Assembly: GCA_951394045.1 (NCBI GenBank)
Contig: OX595990.1
Span: forward strand, 2,286,549 to 2,350,548
Origin: Nitzschia sp. DOCU1
Lineage: Eukaryota; Bacillariophyta; Bacillariophyceae; Bacillariales; Bacillariaceae
Length of the DNA stretch: 64,000 nt
Direction: 5' to 3'
The position numbers were made by a program, and so were the translations under genes. Shown here piece after piece: positions 27,840 to 38,500 of the stretch; the first letter of the stretch is position 1, and the number at the start of each line of letters is the position of its first letter. The notes under the pieces were generated by a model, which worked only from the letters and a program-made list of their open reading frames with translations, searched no databases and was not told where the DNA came from.

Positions 27840-29747
27840 TTAGTGTTGATGTTCCATGTTGTGGACGGGGCCCAGCTCCAGTCCTTCCGTTGTATCTGGT
27901 AATTGGTTATATGGTTTCCATCGTCGGGCAACCACGGCAAAGTAGCACATGTTGATCAACATGCATATCGCACACACGAACATTGCAGTAGCCGAGGAGA
28001 GATAGGAAAAGACACTACCGTATAGCACAGCCGCAAGCCCGTCCCCGATCGCCGTCATGAACAGGTAAAGAGCCAAAATAAGGGCTTGCATATTGGGAGG
28101 TGCCTGGCTGTAGGCAAATTCGAGGCCAGTGACATTTAACAAAATCTCCGCCACTGTAAGCACCGTGATCTGAGGCACTTGCCATAGCAACGATACACTC
28201 ACAGGGGGCTGGTGTTGGATCTGTAGTTCCAATACTGTACTCATGGCAAATGAGACTGCTGTCAGAAACATGCCATACTCCATTCGGCGTAAAGGTTGTG
28301 TGTTGAAGCCTCTTTGTTCGAGCCATGGATATATCTTCAAATCAAAGAGGGGAATGAATATCATGATCTCCAGAGGATTCAAAAACTGTAGTTGCTCCGG
28401 TTCTAGCCCATGTAGGCTCATCCGAGTAGCTTGGAGCGTCCAAACGGATCCTTGCTGATCGTACAGCATCCAAAATATCGGAAAGAACGCCATGAGCGGC
28501 AAGATGTGCAACGCTTTTGATGCATCTTGATACACTTGATCGTGGGAGGCAGCACACTCTATCTCATCATCATCGTCGTCAGTTTCCTCTCCTCGTATCC
28601 TAGCATGTCCAAATCCCAGACCCTGGCTACTAAACGTCATGGCAAAAGACGTCCGAAAGTATCGCTCTTGGAGTATCCGAAAGGAGACCAACAACACATC
28701 CAAGAGGGATTGTTGTGAATCACTTCGTTTCCTATGCTTGTATTGGTCTTTATGACATCGAAAAATGCTCAAGGCAAGGATCATGGATATTGTCGGAATC
28801 AAGAAGGATGCCCCAAAGCCAAAGTTGGCTCGCACCAATGGAATCAACGCAAAGGACCCCAGTGCACCCACGTTTATGGAAAAGTAAAACGAATTAAAGA
28901 ATTCTCGTATCCGTTCTTCTTTTCGTTTTTCTTTTGCTACGGAAATAGGTGGATCAACAACATCCTCGTCTTCGTCTTGGAACCGATCCTCCACCTTTTT
29001 GTGGACGACATCCAATGACGACGATGAATCGCCCTCCTCGTCGTTATCATCATCGTCCATGACAACCTGGTCCGCTCCAAAGGCAGAGACGCATGGTTTG
29101 ATCCCTCCCGTCCCCGTACAAACCAAAAAGAGTCCCACAAAGGTCAATCCACGCTCCAAGGACAGAGTTGCTGGAATGATTTCTTCCGCCTGATTTTCTT
29201 CGTCGCCTGCAGCATTGGAGTCGTAATTCGGAACGCCATACGCCGCCCAAGTCAAACAGATCAAGCCTATAGCATACATGACTCCAAATCTCCAAATCGT
29301 AGTAAATCGGCCCCACGTCGAGTCGGCCAGTACGGCACCCACCAATAGCGACAGGTACGCCAACGCTACGGTTGCGGCACACAGGGAAACTGCCGTCGAT
29401 TCTGAAAATTGCAATCCATGCGTGAAATACAACACCAAGACAGCCCGGAGTCCAAAATAAGCCACACGTTCGGCAGTTTCCGTAATCAAAATGGAAAGTA
29501 CGAGACGATTCCAGAGTACAGAAGATTGATGGTGAGTAGTGGGGGATGCAGGCATTTTGGCACGGCTGTTGGTGGCGGCCTTCTGGGACGACGACAAACT
29601 TCCAGAGGAAGAAAAAGAAGAATTCTCTTTGGATCGGTTAGTCCTCATCTGCTGGGTGACCAATGAAGTTGGATTGGACGTTGTTGACTCGATGGTGTTG
29701 TGAAAGATGTCATCATCCTGCATCCTTTGAAATGCTGTTGTGGTCAT
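27840..29747 (-). CDS. POT/PTR family proton-coupled peptide or nitrate transporter
   Basis: A 635-residue membrane protein of the proton-dependent oligopeptide transporter family (SLC15/NPF), importing di- and tripeptides or other small solutes with protons. Landmarks are the helix 1 stretch ITETAERVAYFGLRAVLVLY (the ExxER-type proton-coupling segment reads ETAER), GAVLADSTWGR, the family block CVSAFGADQV, and FFNSFYFSINVGALGS (PTR2 signature). About 12 hydrophobic helices are visible. An acidic, Asp/Glu-rich loop follows FGADQV and another precedes helix 7 (EETDDDDDEIECA). The frame continues 16 codons upstream of the ATG at 29747 without another ATG. It converges on the 26041 gene, with 62 bp between the stops. 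Substrate is unknown. Confidence 0.9.
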   Translation of the reverse strand: MTTTAFQRMQDDDIFHNTIESTTSNPTSLVTQQMRTNRSKENSSFSSSGSLSSSQKAATNSRAKMPASPTTHHQSSVLWNRLVLSILITETAERVAYFGLRAVLVLYFTHGLQFSESTAVSLCAATVALAYLSLLVGAVLADSTWGRFTTIWRFGVMYAIGLICLTWAAYGVPNYDSNAAGDEENQAEEIIPATLSLERGLTFVGLFLVCTGTGGIKPCVSAFGADQVVMDDDDNDEEGDSSSSLDVVHKKVEDRFQDEDEDVVDPPISVAKEKRKEERIREFFNSFYFSINVGALGSFALIPLVRANFGFGASFLIPTISMILALSIFRCHKDQYKHRKRSDSQQSLLDVLLVSFRILQERYFRTSFAMTFSSQGLGFGHARIRGEETDDDDDEIECAASHDQVYQDASKALHILPLMAFFPIFWMLYDQQGSVWTLQATRMSLHGLEPEQLQFLNPLEIMIFIPLFDLKIYPWLEQRGFNTQPLRRMEYGMFLTAVSFAMSTVLELQIQHQPPVSVSLLWQVPQITVLTVAEILLNVTGLEFAYSQAPPNMQALILALYLFMTAIGDGLAAVLYGSVFSYLSSATAMFVCAICMLINMCYFAVVARRWKPYNQLPDTTEGLELGPVHNMEHQH

Positions 29748-30127
29748 TGCCGAAAATGCGAAAAAGTCATCTCGCGGTATCTTTTGTTGTTTCAAATCCG
29801 TAGTCAGTCGATGGAGTCAAACTTCTCTTATTTTTTTGTCGGACTGGTCGTCTACCGGTAGATTGCTCGAGTGAGTCGAAACCCGAAGTACGTCAGTTTT
29901 TGACACCGGCGGCTGCATATCCGTCAAACAAATTTCGGTGGGCGAGATTTTGCTTGACAGCATTTCACTGCCGACTGTTTGCGTTGTTGACGACAAAAAG
30001 ACAGCGACAGCATTCCATCTACGAGTGGCAAGGAAAAAGTCATTTGTCAGCGTGTGGGGAGATTGCCAAGAACGAAGCATCAAGTTGAGTCAAAGAACGA
30101 TTGAAACGATACACTTCATTTTTTAAC
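29748..30127. promoter_or_regulatory. Divergent intergenic region between transporter and plastid-protein genes
   Basis: About 380 bp between divergent starts, presumably with both promoters. One TACCGGTA octamer lies at 29853-29860. Nothing else is recognised. Confidence 0.35.
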
Positions 30128-30778
30128 ATGCCGACGATTCGCAATATCCGGGCCGAGTGCATGGTCACGTTACTTTTCTTTCTGGCATTATTCGCGTCGT
30201 CGTCGGAAGCATTCGTGGTGCAGACTACTGCTGTCCTCACGACGACGACAAAACCACAACAGCTGGACCGAAGTAACTGCTTGGTCGCACCATCATGCCA
30301 ACGACCAGCTCTCGAATTAAGGATGTCACCCGTCGATTTCGAGGCTTCCTTTTCGACATTGGTCGTCGCCGATGATTCGTCATGGCGCCAATATGTATCT
30401 CTTGCTCTCATTGCAGGTGTCCTGGTTGATATTCTTCTTGGATCTCCCTTGGCAAACGCGTTACTCAAGCCATTAAAGGGGGGAGATGAATCACAGAACG
30501 ATTCGACGGATACTACGGACAATCGTAAAAAACGGGCGGCCGATAGTATCGAAAAATCCAAGGAACGTATTGATTCCGAGAGGGTAGCCAAAGCTGCCAT
30601 TGAAAGAGCCCAAAATGCATTGGAGCTCCGACGATTCTTGGACGAACAAAAGACGGATTGGGATCGAATGGAAGAAATGAAGCGCAAATTAGATTCGGAA
30701 ATGCAAGTCTTGGATGCTGATTTACAAGCCCGTCAAGCAGAGTTGTCCAAAAAACAAAAGGATACTTCCGCCGAGTAA
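30128..30778 (+). CDS. Probable plastid-targeted membrane protein with coiled coil
   Basis: A 216-residue protein of unknown function. The first ATG (MPTIRNIRAE) begins a signal peptide with hydrophobic core VTLLFFLALFASSS, followed at once by SSSEAF-VVQTT. In diatoms a signal peptide cleaved before Phe in an ASAF-like motif, followed by a Ser/Thr-rich transit peptide, sends proteins into the plastid; SEAF fits that pattern. A second membrane span (VSLALIAGVLVDILLG, about residues 96-112) follows, then a Lys/Glu/Arg-rich coiled coil to the end (KSKERIDSERVAKAAIERAQ). The topology suggests a thylakoid or plastid envelope anchor with a soluble helical arm. Location is inferred from the motif only. 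Confidence 0.8.
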   Translation: MPTIRNIRAECMVTLLFFLALFASSSEAFVVQTTAVLTTTTKPQQLDRSNCLVAPSCQRPALELRMSPVDFEASFSTLVVADDSSWRQYVSLALIAGVLVDILLGSPLANALLKPLKGGDESQNDSTDTTDNRKKRAADSIEKSKERIDSERVAKAAIERAQNALELRRFLDEQKTDWDRMEEMKRKLDSEMQVLDADLQARQAELSKKQKDTSAE

Positions 30779-31311
30779 GAAGAAGAAGAAAGGCCAAAGG
30801 AACAGATGAGATGTCACACGCAATCCGACGCAAGAAATTTCAAACAACCACATGGCAATCTCATCGCTCGGTGTAGTCAAAATGGCATCTTCTCCAGCAG
30901 CACAGCCTCCACCAAGATGGTACAAGGAATGCCTCAATGCGCTACTGACAAATAGAGAAACTGTACCATTGGATATAAACATCTGTAGCTTTGACTTAAT
31001 CGGTGCGGTTAGAACGCTTGTGATTTGCCATTTGAGGGCGACACTAGATCCTGCCATTTGTTTGCATTGAAATTATTGCAAAGGCGGGCTGTATTACTGC
31101 AGGATTTGGATAGATAGAGTGTCATACTGCAAGTTGTCTAAGGACCCGATGATGATGACGAATGAGCCTACTGTAGACTGCAGCCGGACCGCCATTCTTC
31201 GCAACCTACCGTTTCCAGTCTCTTCGACCGTCCAGAGAAACCTGATTCATCAGGTTGGCGCCCGAGAAGGTACTATGATATTCGATAGTCTCAAAGTTCG
31301 TCTCTATTTGA
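30779..31311. other. Intergenic region between convergent genes
   Basis: About 530 bp between the 3' ends of the 30128 and EMC4 genes. Short open frames on both strands lack support. It presumably holds two 3' UTRs. Confidence 0.35.
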
Positions 31312-31971
31312 TTACATGGCTGGCGGAATGCTGGATAATTCCATCATGTCTTTCCATACAATGGAATCCGCAAAATCCGCCGATGTTGTCGGCAAAAGCC
31401 GCATTGAACTCATCTTGTACATACCCATTGCCAGCCATACCACATTCAAACCCACATAAATCAGCTTGGCGGTTGACGTATCCACTTCTTCTAGTTTCCC
31501 GAACATACTTTCCACTTTGAAAATGGACGTGAGGGGCGTCAAAATGGCCATGCTGGTCGTCGAAATACTAAAAATATTCAGATTGTTGCCTGACATCCAT
31601 AACATGAAAGCATTCATCATCAATTGCTGGCCAGGTTTGGTAGCGAGTGACATTGCCTGAGCCTTGCGTTTGGCGAGAATCGCGGCCTGGTTGGGACCAC
31701 TAGCACTGGTGGTGGTGGGAGACAAGCGTTTGCGCTCGGCCGCAGCCACGTGGGAATATCCAACCGAAGGCGGAATCTTAGTCAAGGTGTGATAGCCATC
31801 ATGGTTCTCTTTGAGGTTCAAGTCGACTGATAGTTTAAATCTAGGGTGGGAACGGGGTGGGAACGGGAAGGGAGACAAAAGGGTTGAGCACGGGCGATGT
31901 GCAAAGAATGACAATGTACAGAGTATTATTTCCGCGTCTTCTGAATGACGCTTGGGGGATCCGTCCGCCAT
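31312..31971 (-). CDS. EMC4: ER membrane protein complex subunit 4
   Basis: EMC4 is part of the ER membrane protein complex, which inserts tail-anchored and multi-pass membrane proteins. The C-terminal half matches the family: LMMNAFMLWMSGNNLNIFSI, then TPLTSIF, a second hydrophobic segment (IYVGLNVVWLAMGMYKMSSM) and LLPTTSADF, analogous to the family's MGLLPT-x-x-SDW end. RFKLSVDL upstream matches the short RFK-hydrophobic start of EMC4. The first 45 residues (MADGSPKRHSEDAE to PPRSHP) are atypical, and a GT...CCCTAG pair lies just before RFK, so an intron may lie between about 31840 and 31930. The span given is the open frame, 219 residues. Two to three membrane helices are expected. Confidence 0.85.
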   Translation of the reverse strand: MADGSPKRHSEDAEIILCTLSFFAHRPCSTLLSPFPFPPRSHPRFKLSVDLNLKENHDGYHTLTKIPPSVGYSHVAAAERKRLSPTTTSASGPNQAAILAKRKAQAMSLATKPGQQLMMNAFMLWMSGNNLNIFSISTTSMAILTPLTSIFKVESMFGKLEEVDTSTAKLIYVGLNVVWLAMGMYKMSSMRLLPTTSADFADSIVWKDMMELSSIPPAM

Positions 31972-32527
31972 CGGCCAAACAACGACATCAACTTACTTTC
32001 GGGGCATCTTATTGAGTATCAAGGTTTCGATATTTCTAGTCGGGAAGGTAGTCCTTTCAATGACTATTTACTGGTTTATGTTACAAACCGCCCCAAATTG
32101 CGCTTTGGGAGCGTTCCAGTAGTTAAAGTTCTGCTGCCGGGCGGTTGACCGACCATGACAGGGTGGACTGAGCACGAAAGAAAGGGGGAGCATGGTATTG
32201 GTATAGGTACATATCTCACGTATCCTCAAAAGTCCGTTCGAACCCCATCGGCGCGTCCCAACGGCTCCCTTTTTCTGTCACGAGTGAGTCGTGCCACTGG
32301 ATCCTCGGGCTTCTTCGCGACAACATACAGTAGCAACACCTCGGCAGCTTTTGTCGAACCACGAGTAATAAGAAAGACTATTCTGCTGTGGTTGACAGCA
32401 GTGTGGGTGCAAGGGAACGCCTGTGATTGCATTCATCTTCGCTTGTTCGTGAAGAGCAATTTAAATCTCGTGAGGCTGGTTGCTTCTTCTGCTGAGTGCA
32501 GGGACGTTAAAGTACAGATTTATTGTG
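31972..32527. promoter_or_regulatory. Divergent intergenic region between EMC4 and RME-8 genes
   Basis: About 555 bp. A 127-codon frame with an ATG at 32155 overlaps the RME-8 start in another frame, but its product shows no recognisable features and it lies where the RME-8 promoter and 5' UTR are expected. Confidence 0.4.
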
Positions 32528-35500
32528 ATGAATCATAACAATCCAAATCAGCAGCAAATGCCGCCGGGTGGTGGGGCGTATCCTCCCCCGCAACAGCAGC
32601 AACAATATCATCAAAGCTATCAACAGCAACAGATGAATTTGCAGCAGCAGCAACATCAGCAACAGTTCCCCCAATATCCTCCTCAACAGCAGCCAATGCA
32701 GCCTCAACAAATGTCAGCGGCAATGCCTTCTCCTGTTTCTCAGCAACCGCCAATGATGACCCCACAGCCAGTTCAGCAGCAGCAGCAATTGCCGGCGGCA
32801 ATGCCTTCTCAGATGTCACAGCAACCGCCAATGATGACGCCACAGCAGGCTCAGTATCAGCAGCAGCAGCAGCCCCCGAGTTCTGGCGTTCAGGGGCACC
32901 AGAATAGTAATGACGCTGCTGCAGTCGAAACCGAAGAATCCGCGTTGCAGTCCCCAGCTGCTCTCGGCAATCGAATCAAAGGCTTGTTTCACAAGGACAA
33001 GCCCCAGGGCCCAAATCTAGGATTTACGCCTACAGCAGCCATGGCGCAACGCCATGAGGACGCCCTGGTGAGTAGCAAACGTCCTGTTTTTCAATTTCAG
33101 GTCACCAAGTTGCGCAATTGGAGGACAGGGTATGTTCGACTCTTATGCTTTTATGATGACCACGTGGCGACCGTGGATCCGGATACGCACAATCCCACCA
33201 ACACTTGGAAGTATTCGACTCTAGTAGATTTCGGGTCGGTCCCTGAAAAGGAGCAGATTCTTTTGCAATTCGACAAGGACAGGCTCAAATTTCAAGTCCA
33301 CAATGTGGACAAGAGCCGGGTCCTTACAGCTCTATTGGAGTGTCAAGATATGGAAGCGAACTACAAAATGGGCGCGAAACAACATTCTGCTCCCCCCAAT
33401 AATAGCAATGTGGTACTCTGCAATCGCTGGACTCGACATGGCCTACAAAAGCCATCGTCCTTGCGGCTGACTCCCTACGCGTTGGTGGAAGTCCACCCAT
33501 TGACCCAGCAACGTCTTCAAGCATATCGTTTCGTGGACATTGTTGCCATTTCGTTTTCAACCGACGATCCCAATGGTTTGATCTTGCATTTTCATTCCAA
33601 GGCGACAACTCGTTTGTTTACTTTGACTTCGGGTGGTCGTTCCGAAGTTGTCACGGCAATGCGTCAGGCCTATCAAAGATTAGGAATGGAGCTACGTATG
33701 ACGGACAGTACGACGACCCTTCAATGGAAGCAAATGCGCCACGAGCAACTCCAGGCCCATCGGCAAATGACTATTGCCACAGAATATTCCGTCACCAAGG
33801 AATCTAAGCGTCACAACTCAGCATTTGTTGGCTCGTCGTCGGGCTGGCCGGGAGGCGTGGTGTCTCGCACGTTGTGCTTGACAGGTCAAGGAATTATTTT
33901 AGAGAAGGATCCTTCTGATGGGTCTGTGGTCTCTTGTCGTCAGCTGAAGGATTTGTATGCCATTGTCCGACCAACGTCGGCTGGTGATCAAGTCATTTTG
34001 GAGTTCTTTGGGGGTGGTCAAGCCCGGACATATTCTAGTTCCTCCCGAGATTCATTGATTGTGTCACTATTGGACGCTGCATCCACCTTGGGTCGGAATC
34101 CAAAAGTTCATGTGTCAGACGTCCCTAGCGCGGGTTACAATCTGGCGAGTTTTGCCAAGTCGACTACTACGTCCGAGAAGAGTGGAGGTCTTTTTCAACC
34201 CATATCCATTCCTCTTCACTGTCTGAAGCGTGTCCATACCGTAGCCACTGCGGCATTTTCGTATTTGAATAGTACGACGGAATCGTCGACAGATGAAGGA
34301 CAACTGGCTAATCCGATTGATGAATGCCGAAATGTCATGGAGCTGTGCCGGGAATTCAATGCGAGTGTTTTGCCGACCGCGGAAGGCTTGCCGACGGGTG
34401 AGAAGGACAAGTACGTTCTGGGGTCAGTTGGAGCCTTGTGGGGCCTGGTAGCGGAGCTCTTGGAATGTAAAAAGGACCGGCATTTGGCAGAGCAAACTGC
34501 AGCGCCCATGTTTCAGACATTGCATCGGCTATCCAAGACACAATCGGGATACAAGCATTCGATTGAGCTCGCGACATTTGTGGATTGCCTACCCCTCTTG
34601 TGGACAATCGAAGATGCCTTCTGCAAGTTTTGGGCGTTTCGTGCCTTGACTGTTGTCTTGTCGGGACACTTTCGGACTCGAGACAAAGAAATTGAATATG
34701 TCAACAAGAATGTTATTTTCAAAGCTGGTGGTCCACAACTCATTCGTGGTTTGGTAGGTACTCTGTTGAACGAGAAAGCATCAGACTTGATTCGCATGGT
34801 CATGAGCGATATTCTACAGAGTGTCTTGTGTTCCTTCGCCGATACCACGGGGCCCGAACAATTTAGTGGTCTCATTCAGGTGCTGGGCGAAAATTATCAA
34901 GCTTTGTTGAGTACTCTATATCAACAAACGCCATTTGTCATTGAAAACTCCGCGTTGTTGCTGCATCTACTTTCGTCGCATGCTCCCAAGGTCGCTGCTG
35001 CAATCAGAGAAGCTGCTCTGTCTTCGGCCATTTTACTTCATCACTTCCATGCTGCAATCTTCAGTCCATTGGAAGGGACGCGGTTTCTTTCTCGGTTCCT
35101 TTGCAGCCTCTGGCTGGCGGGTCCCCTGGACTGCGACGAAAAGAAGTGGCTGTGTAGGACAGTTCCTCGTGGTTTTATGAATTATTTGAAAATGCCCGCA
35201 CTGAGCCGTGAGGAAGAAGAGCAGCTTGATGCCTTGGAACGCGACGCAGTAGAAGAAAACATCCCCGAAGATCAGAGCGGCATTACTGCCTCCTCGACGT
35301 CCTATTCGGGAGCCGCTGGAACGAACACGTCGCGGTTGCGGTCTCGAATCGCCCTAGCCCGTGCAGCGGCTCCTACACAGCACCAGGCAGAATCAACCCC
35401 TGAGAATTTCCGAATCTTTTTTCACGTGCTCACACAAAATCATAACCTTCCCGATCTGATTTGGAATCAACAAACGCGGCGAGAGTTACGAATTGGTTTG

Positions 35501-38500
35501 GAAAGTGAAATTCAATACATACAGCGGGAAACCGAAGCCCGCGGCCTCAACAAGATTGCTTGGAACCACCAACAATTTGGAATTGAATATCCGTCTCTGG
35601 AGAACGAGTTGCGAGTTGGGAGTGTTTACATGCGCCTGTGGCTCCAAGCGGGCGAAGGATTCATCAAGTCCTGGGACGAGCCACTTCGTTTGTTTGAACT
35701 ACTCTTCCGTCGTTTCCTTTGCGAGATGGACCGCAACACGAAGGTGACAGTCATGTGCATTCGTTGTTTGGAGCGTCTGTACGCGATTCACGGAAATACA
35801 GTTGGCGCTTTCCCTGATGTCATGATATTAATTCGATCAATGGCGTCAACTCGGAGTATTGAGACCCAACACCGCCTTTTGGGATTGTTGGCTACCATTT
35901 TGGGAGTTCAAACCGACGAGAACGGTGATGAGAGCAGAATCAATGTGAAAGAAAATGCCGAGCAGCTTTTGAACACTGAGAGCATTGAGCAGCTATGTCA
36001 ATTTGTGGCGTGGGGGCACACTAATGGCGTGCAAGTCGGCAATCTCATGACCAGCGTTCTTAGTACGGCGCATTCGGGAAGGGCCATGTTGACGGATGGT
36101 TCTGGCATGAATCCTGGGGATATTACTAGTAGTGCGAATACGACAGGAACATCAGAAATTTCAGCTGATGTGGGATGTCCGGCGGTATGGTTTATCGCTG
36201 ATACGGGGCGCATCCCTCCCCCTGCTGAAACGATCCATGGGCCGTTCCGGGTGTCACAATTGAACGAGATGATGAGCAAGGGTGATTTATCGCCATTTTC
36301 ATTGGTTACCTCCGCACATGTTTACAGCTACGATGACGATGAGGTGGACGAAGACGATAATGTGAAGGAAGCTCAAATTGATACCGGCAAATGGAAACGT
36401 CTTGACCAAGTCTGGCAGCTGCGTTGGCAACTCTGTACCGACGGCAGTGGTACTGGGCTCTTCACGCCCTCCGAGGTCGCTCTTCGTGCTATTCGCTCCC
36501 TTACACGGCTCGTCGATCTTCACAAGAGTCTCGATTATCGAGGCCTTCCGTTCTACCCGATACCAATCGCGAAGAGAATCATGTGCGGACTCAGCCGAGA
36601 TCCCTTCACAACCACTGGAGGTCAAGTGAGCAACGAGCAGAATGAGTCTTTCTTATCCATCTTGGCTCAATCTGTTCTATGCAACGACCCTCAGGTTGTG
36701 AATCAAGCAGCAGATTTACTCCTCAAACTCATGCGATACAATGAAGAAGCCATCACCAAGTTTTATCTTACGGGAATCTATTTCTTCATTGCCAGCTATA
36801 CCGGCAGCAATTTCAAGTCTTTGGCAGAACTTCTACATGAAACTCACTTAAAGCAACATTTTCGTTCTGGCTTTGCAGCAGCAGCGGAGACCGACGAGTT
36901 GCCATTAAAGGAACGTAGCATTTTGGGGGGTCTCTTGCCGGAAGGGCTACTTTTCATTCTTTTGAACTATGGGGTCCAGCGTTTCAGCGAGGTCTTTGTT
37001 GGCAACTTCGATACTCCAGAAGTCATTTGGAATTTCGAGATGCGAAGGCATCTTATCGAAATGGTCCGCCAACACCTGGGAGACTTTCCGAAGCGATTGT
37101 GGCAGAACACAACTACCAAATACGAATACTGCCCCATGCCGGGTGTCGCTTATAAGCGACTCGAGAAGGAGATTTTCTGTCACAACTACTACTTACATAA
37201 CCTTTGCGACGAAAGTCGTTTCCCTGACTGGCCAATTGCTGAGCCAGTAGAGGTGTTCCGGGCGTGCTTGGAAGAATTCAAAAAACAAATCAATCGTGAC
37301 GAAACAGAAGAAGGAGAGGCGATGGAACATGCAACAAAAGTCCTCAAATTAAAGGCTGGCGACGGTAGCAAAGAATTGCGAAAGGCGTACCGTTCAATGG
37401 CTCGTATCTACCATCCAGACAAGAACCCAGCTGGAAGGGAAATGTTTGAAGCCATCCAGGCAGCGTACGAACTTCTTCTCCCGCTCTTAGAAAGCGGGCA
37501 AACAATTCAAACGCCATCGGGGAGCTCAGACGGTGATAAATTGGGTGTGGACAGTTCAGACTCCAATACTTTAGCATCAGAAGGTTTCGCAGGTGGCCTA
37601 CTTCAGATGCGAGCCATCCACTTGTTGATTCGAACTCAGGCATTGATCTGCAGGCGATTCGAAAAAGAAATGGGAAAGTACAAGTATCCAGCCTATGGTT
37701 TATTGTTAAGCTGTCTCAAAGTTCCGGGATCAAGTAGGAATGCGAGCGAGAAACAGGACGTTGAAGCCATTTTCGAATCTTCCTTGATGACAGCCTATCG
37801 GGCCGAGTTTGTGAGGGATGCTGTCGAGCTTGTGTTTCGTTCGTGCCTTGTGTCGCCTCTGAATGCTGAGGAACTCGTCATCACGTCTGGAGTGCTCGTT
37901 CTAGATGAATTACTGGACTTTTACGTCAACGCCGCACATCTACGAGCCGAATCTCCAACGACAGGTCAGCAAGTACGGGCTAACGATGAAACCATGTCGC
38001 AGATATTGGCCAACATTATCCACACGCTTGGTGGAGTCGCTTATTACGAGAGTGGCAGAGCTGCGATCGCGGCGTTGGACCATCGATCGAGATTTTGCAC
38101 CAATTGGCGGCGTTGCCTTGATGGGATGTTCCTTGGTCCACAACTCAGCACTGCAGGTGATACACTGATTAAGAAGTATTCTCTTGAAGGAGTTGCTCAC
38201 ATGGCGAAGAGCAAGGATCTACAGACGGGCCTAATTGGTTGCGGGATTGTTTGGCCGTTGCTGCGATTCCTGCTGGGCTTCGATCCAACGCTTGACGAGG
38301 GTGCTATGTCCAAAGATAGTTTGGAGGACGACCTTGGTATTTCTCAGGCTGCTAGCAACAACCACGCTCGCCTCGCCGTGAGGGCACTCGGAATGCTCTG
38401 TGGTGCCTTGCAGGATGCCAACCTGCAATCTCCCAAGAATTCTGCTTTGCAAAAAGCCCTCGAAGTCGTGCTTACAGCTCCAATTGCACTACTACTCCGG

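Noticed and set aside
31119..31520. 133-codon plus-strand frame overlapping EMC4
   Set aside because: No ATG at its start and it overlaps conserved EMC4 coding sequence on the other strand.
32155..32538. 127-codon frame with ATG just before RME-8
   Set aside because: No recognisable sequence, overlaps the RME-8 start, and lies in probable promoter or 5' UTR; a regulatory upstream ORF cannot be excluded.
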